From Elusimicrobiota bacterium (GTDB lineage Bacteria; Elusimicrobiota; Elusimicrobia; 2-02-FULL-39-32), in assembly GCA_023249835.1 (NCBI GenBank), contig JAHFBY010000123.1:1-6182 (forward strand): a stretch of 6,182 bases of DNA. Direction: 5' to 3'. The notes beneath the pieces were generated by a model. It was given only the letters and a program-made list of their open reading frames with translations, was not told the origin of the DNA and did not search any database. How positions within the stretch are numbered: the first letter of the stretch is position 1; every line of letters starts with the position of its first letter. The translations under genes were made by a program, and so were the position numbers. Positions 1 to 4,670 of this stretch are shown here, one piece after another.

Positions 1-3000
1 CCAAAATTAAAACCTATAGAATCTCCTTCTAATTTACCTTCCTCGATATATGCGAAATAACCGGAGGCAGCTAATTCTCTATAAGCATTAATGTAAATTT
101 TATCCGGAGAGTTATGGTTTTCACCTATGAGCGTAACGCGGACTTTACCCCATCTGTTTTCATGTGTTGCTTGAACTATTTCCCTTGCCGGGTCTAGAGT
201 GTAAGATAAATCGCCAACTTTGCTCTCTTCCAATTTAAGCGCAACTTTATTTGCATACTCTTTTAATTCTGGATACGATCGGGCTCTTTTTTTAAGCAAG
301 AAATGTAATTCAGCCCAACGGTTTTGTCGCAAATAGTATTGCATGAGCATGTCCAGCTGTTTTTGAGTTTCGGCCTCAAAACTAATATTGCCGATCCCTG
401 CAATGGTTTCAAGTGTTTTTAATAAGTTTCCTAAATGTTCGGCGTCGGGTCTATCATCCTTAACGGCTTTAAGGAAGGCAATCGCGTCATTATACCTAGA
501 CCGATAGATTAAATAAGTCAATAAGGTTGGGAAACGAACTCCTAAAATTTGTTCCGCATCTTTGAACTTCTTTTTGCTTATAAGGTCGTTTATGCGTGAA
601 AGGATCTGCTCGTCTAGATAGGTATTTTCTTCTCTAAGTTCTGCGTTCACGGGCATAAGAAACGATGGTAATAAAGTGTCAATAAAAGCCAAAGAACTAA
701 GAGGGTTTTGCCAGAACGGTGAACTGACTTCCACGCTGTTTGGTGCATTGTTTGCTGGAAATCCTCTTTGCATTTGCGAAGGGTCGCCGGGACTAAAGCG
801 CACTAGGATCCAAACTAAAAAATCTGCGAGCACGGCTTTAAAAGGCCTGGGCGTGCGGTTTTCAAATATAGGTTCTTGTTGGGAAAGCACATTAAGTTCA
901 TAGGAGTTATAGAATTCGGTCTCGCGCAGGAGCGGGTTTAATTCCATGTCCTCCACTGCGGCAAGCCGATCGCTTGCGCTGAACCGCTTGCCGTCAGTGT
1001 CCCAACCCATATTGATACGGATGTGGTGGTAAAAGTGAATGATAAACCAAACGCTCATCATGCTTAGGGGAATAACGATGGTTCCCAGCGGAGAGAATAG
1101 AGAAAGCGAAAGCCCTAAACCTAATCCCAGGGTTAAAGCGCCAGCCTTAGCGCGCAAACTCATAACCCAGGCGTTGGTTCTAATGGCGTCCCGCCTGCTG
1201 CCGTGGGCGCGCACAAAGGCCCAACAACTAATAGGCAAGCTGAGGAACAAGGTGGAAAGAATAGGAGTTAAAACCGCCCATAATTCGCTGTGTCCATAGG
1301 CGTGAGTAAGCGATAAAACCAAAGGCAAGGCAAAAATAAATAAAGCCAAAATTCCGCTTTCCCAAATCGCGGCTAGCCAGTTGGGCACTGTATCGGGGAA
1401 AAGGTTGGCTGGGTTAGGGTGGTTTTTTATTACGCGCAGCGTAAGATTGGGAGCGAGTTCCTGTTCTGCTAAAAGGGTTTCGTTTGAATTTTGCAGAACC
1501 TGGCCGTTGCTGATAAAAATGGTTGAATTCCCGGCGCTGACTTGGGTGACTAGATTAGTGGGATCGCGCTTTACCTTTGTTTTAGAATGGGCGGGAGTAA
1601 ATTCAATGGACCGGGCAAAATCGCGCGCTTGATTTAAAATTGACGATTCCTCTTGTTTAGAGCCATTGCCTAAAGCGATGGCCAGCGCCAATTGATAAAG
1701 CGCGTTGAGCCCGCCTAGGCTGTTGCCGATGCCAAAATCCGGGCCGCTGCCCAATAGGTGGGGATAAGCCAAAGAAACTTTTTCTGGGTTGAACAGGGAA
1801 GTTAAGGGTTTGGATTTTTCTTTAAATAGGCTTAAAGGATGGAGCTGCGGGTCAATGGTTTTTGTGTCCAATGAGGGGCGGATCGCAACATAGGAAAAGC
1901 CTTCGTCCGCTAATAATTTTTCCAGGCCAGGGGCGTGGTAGCCGCCCGCGATCATGATTCCGAGCGCAACCTTTTTTTCCCGCATGCGCTCTTTCATGTT
2001 TTGGATGAACAGTCCGTTTCTTTTTTCCGAAAGCCGAGAAAATTCTGCCGCCGCCTCTAACACGGCTTTTGCTTCTGGCGGCGGACCGAGCTGCTCTAAA
2101 CCCGCTTTGCGCGCTAAAAATTGGGCAAACTCTTCCGGAGTTAACTTAAAGTTTAGAACCTTTTGGAGCAAGACCAAGTCCTGGTCCCGGCGGTAAACTT
2201 GCGCAGCGGCTAGGTTAGGGTAAAGTTTTTGCCAAACTTCCTCTGCATAACCATTAATTTGGGCAAAGAGCTCTTTGTGGTCAAGAGAGTCTACCTGCTC
2301 AAGGTATTGGAGATAGCTTTTTAGCGGCGGCGGCATGCTGATCTGCGCGGCGCGGAGAACCGACTCTAAGCGGCGATAAAAATCATTTGCCGATAGTTCG
2401 TTGGCGCGCAGCGCCAGGCAAAGGCGCAGGAGTTGGTCTAACCCGGGTTTATCCAGTTTTGCGCCCAGCGCGGTAAACAGTTTAGACTGCGCGCTTTTAA
2501 GTTCAACTGCGTTAAAGCTCTTTTCGGCAGCTTGCGCGGCTAAAAAGGTTTTGATTTGCGGGTAATTTTTTGGCGGCAGATTTTGCGCTAAGGTTTGCAG
2601 GTAACTTCCCAAAGCCAAGTTTCCGTTGCGGTAAGCGGTAGATTTTATGTCCAAATCCCGCATCTGCGGGGTGTAGGCGCTTGTTTTTAAGACCGCTATT
2701 TCAGCCAGAAGTTTGCGGTTCCATTCTTGGGTTAGGGGTTGGAGGTTTAGGGTTTTGCGAAAAGCGTCCACCTGCTGTAAATAGGTTTTGCGCTCTTCTA
2801 TACCGTAGAGTTCCAAGTTAGCGGTTTGCGATTCCAGGCCAAAAATTTCCGCGCCCGTGAGGATGCCTTCCTTTAAAAGGAAGCGCGCGGCTTGGCGCAA
2901 AGCGCGCGGATAGGGAAACCGTTTCCACTGTTTTATGCCGGGCAGTTCCCCAACAGATCCTTCTAGTCCCACCCAACGCACGCCAGAGCCTTCCAGGGTT

Positions 3001-3392
3001 TGGAGGAGGCCAATAATGCTTTCTTGCGCGCTTGCCACGTTGTGCGCGTCCTGGATTAGGAATATTAAGGGCGCGGGTTTTGCCGGTTGAGGATTGGCGT
3101 GGAAATAGGCGCCTTCCACAGAACCATACCGTTCAATTTGTTTAAGCAATGCGCCGGGCAGTTGGGTAATCGGACCGGAATGATTATGCAAAGAGTCCAG
3201 GCGGGACAAAGAGGATTCGCGGTAAATGCGCTCGGCGCTTAAATCCGGGGCAAGAGCAGAAACATTTTTTTGCGCGGCAAACGCCGCTCTTCTCTCCGAC
3301 CAAAGCGAACATTGAGCATAGGGCGAAGCCAGGAGGGTAAATAGGATGGAAGCGCTAACTCCTAAAGCCAAGGTTGATTTTATTTTCCGCAT
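1..3392 (-). CDS. Giant multidomain envelope protein with an EreA/ChaN/TIKI-like N-terminal domain (C-terminus off the left edge)
   Basis: The frame is open for 1130 codons from ATG at 3392 to the window edge, so the end is missing. Seen in order: a signal peptide (basic RKIK, hydrophobic core to about residue 25, likely cut after SPYA at 26); a domain at about 105-510 with Q-D-A-H (114-117), G-L-E-G (142-145) and G-G-Y-H (483-486), the H / E / GxxH pattern of the EreA/ChaN/TIKI (TraB) superfamily; four membrane helices at about 676-698, 704-727, 750-770 and 771-789; TPR-like helical hairpins at about 921-1060; then L-I-G-E-N-H-N (1088-1094) and Y-I-E-E-G (1115-1119), which looks like the start of a second such domain. 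The start lies 3 nt after the stop of the copied gene tail, and the only Shine-Dalgarno-like bases (GAGA) are inside that tail. Family members include esterases, haem-binding proteins and metalloproteases, so the reaction is not predictable. The reading frame is certain; the superfamily call is moderate. Confidence 0.9.
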   Translation of the reverse strand, partial: MRKIKSTLALGVSASILFTLLASPYAQCSLWSERRAAFAAQKNVSALAPDLSAERIYRESSLSRLDSLHNHSGPITQLPGALLKQIERYGSVEGAYFHANPQPAKPAPLIFLIQDAHNVASAQESIIGLLQTLEGSGVRWVGLEGSVGELPGIKQWKRFPYPRALRQAARFLLKEGILTGAEIFGLESQTANLELYGIEERKTYLQQVDAFRKTLNLQPLTQEWNRKLLAEIAVLKTSAYTPQMRDLDIKSTAYRNGNLALGSYLQTLAQNLPPKNYPQIKTFLAAQAAEKSFNAVELKSAQSKLFTALGAKLDKPGLDQLLRLCLALRANELSANDFYRRLESVLRAAQISMPPPLKSYLQYLEQVDSLDHKELFAQINGYAEEVWQKLYPNLAAAQVYRRDQDLVLLQKVLNFKLTPEEFAQFLARKAGLEQLGPPPEAKAVLEAAAEFSRLSEKRNGLFIQNMKERMREKKVALGIMIAGGYHAPGLEKLLADEGFSYVAIRPSLDTKTIDPQLHPLSLFKEKSKPLTSLFNPEKVSLAYPHLLGSGPDFGIGNSLGGLNALYQLALAIALGNGSKQEESSILNQARDFARSIEFTPAHSKTKVKRDPTNLVTQVSAGNSTIFISNGQVLQNSNETLLAEQELAPNLTLRVIKNHPNPANLFPDTVPNWLAAIWESGILALFIFALPLVLSLTHAYGHSELWAVLTPILSTLFLSLPISCWAFVRAHGSRRDAIRTNAWVMSLRAKAGALTLGLGLGLSLSLFSPLGTIVIPLSMMSVWFIIHFYHHIRINMGWDTDGKRFSASDRLAAVEDMELNPLLRETEFYNSYELNVLSQQEPIFENRTPRPFKAVLADFLVWILVRFSPGDPSQMQRGFPANNAPNSVEVSSPFWQNPLSSLAFIDTLLPSFLMPVNAELREENTYLDEQILSRINDLISKKKFKDAEQILGVRFPTLLTYLIYRSRYNDAIAFLKAVKDDRPDAEHLGNLLKTLETIAGIGNISFEAETQKQLDMLMQYYLRQNRWAELHFLLKKRARSYPELKEYANKVALKLEESKVGDLSYTLDPAREIVQATHENRWGKVRVTLIGENHNSPDKIYINAYRELAASGYFAYIEEGKLEGDSIGFNF

Positions 3393-3562
3393 AATTTATT
3401 GTGATCTCAAGACGGTTTCGGCTTCTTTGAACTTTTGGATGATGCTCTCGCTGACTTTAACGATTTGGCCTTCCGCGCCTAATAAAAGCAGCAGGTCAAA
3501 ATTTCGGAAGTCCAAATCTTCCGTGTTCACGCTGCCTAAAGACAATGTGAGTAAAGACATCT
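3239..3562. repeat. Long direct repeat, copy A (duplicated operon junction)
   Basis: This copy contains codons 1 to about 52 of the left gene, the 3-nt gap and the last 54 codons of the right gene. It matches copy B at 4427-4670. From 3346 to 3562 the two are collinear at an offset of 1108 with 13 mismatches in 217 bp. From 3239 to 3345, copy A has 27 bp (3254-3280) and about 53 bp (3289-3345) that copy B lacks. Homology stops abruptly at both ends. Copy A is the functional version for the left gene and the fragment version for the right gene. Confidence 0.93.
3396..3560 (-). pseudogene. 54-codon copy of the C-terminus of the right-hand membrane gene (fragment or mini-gene)
   Basis: Starting at an ATG (3558-3560), this frame encodes a 54-residue peptide (MSLLTLSLGS ... 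ETVLRSQ, stop at 3396-3398) nearly identical to the end of the intact right-hand protein. Of 11 base differences between the copies, 8 are silent and the 3 replacements are conservative (I/M, F/L, L/F). Seven bases before the ATG is a purine-rich GGGGGGTGG that could bind ribosomes. The stop is 3 nt from the start of the giant left gene, so translation of this piece could still feed that start. Upstream, the frame stays open back to a TAG at about 3702 but without similarity to the parent. It is either a remnant kept by chance or a leader peptide for the left gene; I cannot decide from sequence alone. Confidence 0.75.
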
Positions 3563-3672
3563 CTATACCACCCCCCGAAAAATAGAAAACACTCAGTTCA
3601 AGTTCTAATAGTGTACTCCTATTGACTAAAACTAATCTTAAACTTTTTGTAACAAAAGTGTAAATTGTTATT
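3563..3672. other. AT-rich spacer between repeat copy A and the transposase relic
   Basis: About 110 bp with no recognisable gene. It is much richer in A and T than the flanking DNA and contains a partial dyad at 3642-3659 (ACTTTT ... AAAAGT) plus a possible leftward promoter. It begins exactly where similarity to the right-hand gene ends, so it marks the left inner edge of the inserted segment. Confidence 0.5.
3635..3664 (-). promoter_or_regulatory. Possible sigma70-type promoter toward the giant left gene
   Basis: Read on the minus strand there is TTTACA (3659-3664), an 18-nt spacer and TAAGAT (3635-3640). It would start transcription about 70 nt before the mini-ORF at 3560. It could restore expression of the left gene after the insertion cut it off from the original operon. 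In AT-rich DNA such matches arise easily, so this is tentative. Confidence 0.3.
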
Positions 3673-3783
3673 TGCCGGTTGGAGGCGCAAGGCGTGATAC
3701 CCTACCACGAGTTCGTTCGCCTGGTCGAAGATCATCTCGACGGCATCCTGGCTTACTGCGACAAGAAAGTTTCGTTGGGATAG
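3673..3783 (+). pseudogene. Transposase C-terminal relic, ISL3-like
   Basis: One frame reads C-R-L-E-A-Q-G-V-I-P-Y-H-E-F-V-R-L-V-E-D, continues H-L-D-G-I-L-A-Y-C-D-K-K-V-S-L-G and stops at TAG 3781-3783. The H-(W/L)-x-G-I-x-A-Y-C segment followed by a short polar stretch is what I know from the C-terminal region of ISL3-type DDE transposases, where it precedes a conserved (V)E-x-x-N motif. Here the bases after the stop can be read, allowing small deletions, as Y-V-x-A-T-N, which suggests the stop is a frameshift scar. No start, no catalytic D-D-E core and no second end are visible: about 36 codons of a protein normally near 400. The family assignment is from memory of motifs and is moderate. 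Confidence 0.55.
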
Positions 3784-3811
3784 TGTGCCACGAATTCCCC
3801 TCCGGATTTTG

Positions 3812-3829
3812 GAAGGGTTGCAAACCTTC
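3812..3829. promoter_or_regulatory. 18-bp near-perfect palindrome upstream of the toxin-antitoxin promoter
   Basis: GAAGGGTTGCAAACCTTC is a palindrome with a single mismatched pair (3817/3824), centred 23 bp before the -35 hexamer. Toxin-antitoxin operons are usually repressed by their own antitoxin or complex at such sites, so this is a candidate operator. Its position upstream of -35, rather than over -10, is less typical, and the small antitoxin shows no obvious DNA-binding fold. Confidence 0.35.
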
Positions 3830-3843
3830 TTGGAAAATTGGAC

Positions 3844-3871
3844 TTGTTCCTTCAGGTTCTTCTGCTATAAT
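3844..3871 (+). promoter_or_regulatory. Extended -10 promoter of the toxin-antitoxin operon
   Basis: TTGTTC (3844-3849), a 16-nt spacer ending in TGC, then a perfect TATAAT (3866-3871) make an extended -10 sigma70-type promoter. It lies directly before the ribosome binding site, leaving a 5' leader of only about 15 nt. Confidence 0.65.
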
Positions 3872-3880
3872 AATAATATC

Positions 3881-3888
3881 GGAGGTGA
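3881..3888 (+). promoter_or_regulatory. Ribosome binding site that fixes the antitoxin start
   Basis: GGAGGTGA is a near-complete Shine-Dalgarno sequence, with GGAGG ending 7 nt before the ATG at 3893. It decides that start over an in-frame ATG at 3785, which lies upstream of the promoter and would give an unsupported N-terminal extension. Confidence 0.85.
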
Positions 3889-3892
3889 CACC

Positions 3893-4093
3893 ATGACTAC
3901 AATTCAGTTGTTAGAGCGGCAAGTTAAGAAATTGGATCGGAACCATTTAACTGTTTTTCGTAATTGGTTCCGCAAATACGACTCGGATGTCTGGGACCTG
4001 CAGATTGAAAGGGACATTCACGCGGGCAAGCTTGAAAAAATTGCTAAACAGGCAATTGCAGCTTTTCATTCCGGCAAGGCCAAAGAATTTTGA
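3893..4093 (+). CDS. Small acidic/basic antitoxin of a RelE/ParE-type toxin-antitoxin pair
   Basis: The product is 66 residues. Residues 5-28 are a charged amphipathic helix region (QLLERQVKKLDRNHL, then F-R-N-W-F-R-K-Y), followed by the signature D-x-x-x-W-D-L-Q-I-E-R-D-I-H-A-G-K-L (30-47) and a C-terminal helix ending G-K-A-K-E-F. From memory, this W-D-x-Q-(I/L)-E-x-D-x-x-A-G-(K/R)-L-(D/E) pattern marks a common family of short proteins encoded directly before RelE/ParE-like toxins. The role inferred is binding and neutralising the next gene product; no ribbon-helix-helix or HTH is obvious, so repression of the operon is uncertain. Its stop TGA overlaps the toxin TTG start in the tetranucleotide TTGA, which ties toxin synthesis to antitoxin translation. 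It lies opposite in direction to both neighbouring large genes. Confidence 0.88.
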   Translation: MTTIQLLERQVKKLDRNHLTVFRNWFRKYDSDVWDLQIERDIHAGKLEKIAKQAIAAFHSGKAKEF

Positions 4094-4344
4094 AACACCT
4101 TGCGTCGCCGAAATTTTGGCGATACTATCGCTCCATTCCCAAACCCGTTCGCGAACTTGCTGACAAAAGCTTTAAACTTCTAAAATCCGATCCACACCAT
4201 CCGTCTTTGCATTTCAAAAAGATCGGCAAATATCGCTCCATCCGAATCGGTCTGAATTATCGGGCTCTAGCCGTGGAAGTTCCCGAAGGCATTGCCTGGT
4301 TTTGGATTGGGAACCATTCCGAATACGACAAAATGGTGGGTTGA
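4090..4344 (+). CDS. RelE/ParE-superfamily toxin
   Basis: The product is 84 residues, a normal length for the family, starting at a TTG that overlaps the antitoxin stop. Seen: an N-terminal F-W-R-Y-Y helix (9-13), P-K-P-V-R-E-L-A-D-K (17-26), the strand motif H-P-S-L-H-F-K-K-I (37-45), S-I-R-I-G-L-N-Y-R-A-L (50-60), and a C-terminal W-F-W-I-G-N-H-S-E-Y-D (70-80). This is the helix-helix-beta-sheet order of RelE/ParE toxins, with basic residues K43, K44, R49, R52 and R58 and a terminal H-x-E-Y-D. RelE-like members cleave mRNA on the ribosome and ParE-like members block gyrase; I cannot tell which applies. It looks intact, with no frameshift. The weak TTG start and the TTGA coupling probably hold toxin output below antitoxin output. 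Confidence 0.9.
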   Translation: MKHLASPKFWRYYRSIPKPVRELADKSFKLLKSDPHHPSLHFKKIGKYRSIRIGLNYRALAVEVPEGIAWFWIGNHSEYDKMVG

Positions 4345-4371
4345 AATTGTCCCGTCCCGAATGGGACAATT
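4345..4371. repeat. Perfect 9-bp hairpin just after the toxin, REP-like
   Basis: AATTGTCCC (4345-4353) pairs perfectly with GGGACAATT (4363-4371) around a 9-nt loop; a competing stem GTCCC/GGGAC (4354-4358, 4363-4367) uses part of the same bases. It begins at the base after the toxin stop. No T-run follows on either strand, so it is not a standard intrinsic terminator. The following GGGACAGCGCTCC (4373-4385) repeats the GGGACA half-site and contains AGCGCT. Together this resembles REP elements mobilised by IS200-like REP transposases, or a worn mobile-element end. It may still slow transcription or protect the 3' end of the mRNA. Confidence 0.55.
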
Positions 4372-4416
4372 AGGGACAGCGCTCCATTTCTGATGACCAA
4401 TGAATTACTCCATCTA

Positions 4417-4500
4417 TCAATCGTAATTAAATCCGGGGCAAACGCCGCTTTTTATGGAAGCGCTAACCCCTAAAGCCAAGGTTGATTTTATTTTCCGCAT
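4417..4500 (-). pseudogene. Decayed copy of the start of the giant left gene
   Basis: ATG at 4498-4500 opens a 27-codon frame whose first 16 residues (MRKIKSTLALGVSASI) equal those of the intact gene, with one silent change (GGA/GGG). After that, two internal deletions remove most of the signal peptide and early mature region, and the frame ends at TGA 4417-4419 in unrelated sequence. One deletion joins two GGCAA repeats that are still present in copy A (3249-3253 and 3276-3280). It keeps the original 3-nt spacing to the upstream stop and a GAGG in the upstream tail, so it may still be translated into a useless short peptide. Confidence 0.85.
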
Positions 4501-4670
4501 AAATTATTGCGACCTCAAGACGGTTTCGGCTTCTTTGAACTTTTGGATGATGCTCTCGCTGACTTTAACGATTTGGCCTTCCGCGCCCAGCAATAGCAGC
4601 AGGTCAAAGTTTCGCAAGTCCAAATCTTCCGTGTTCACGCTGCCTAAAGACAATGTTAGGAAAGAGATCT
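4427..4670. repeat. Long direct repeat, copy B (duplicated operon junction)
   Basis: Partner of 3239-3562 in the same orientation. It contains the last 54-odd codons of the intact right-hand gene and the shortened start of the left gene. Together, the two copies bracket about 0.86 kb holding the transposase relic and the toxin-antitoxin operon. Confidence 0.93.

Noticed and set aside
676..2196. Plus-strand open frames of about 75-86 codons
   Set aside because: They lie opposite the continuous minus-strand frame, have no ribosome binding sites and give low-complexity translations without recognisable domains.
3838..3871. TTGGAC at 3838 as the -35 element
   Set aside because: It would leave a 22-nt spacer; TTGTTC at 3844 gives 16 nt.
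3785..3892. N-terminal extension of the antitoxin from an ATG at 3785
   Set aside because: The extension would cross the promoter, and the strong GGAGG 7 nt before the ATG at 3893 fits the family start.
4345..4371. Intrinsic terminator for the toxin-antitoxin operon
   Set aside because: The stem is good but no T-run follows on either strand.
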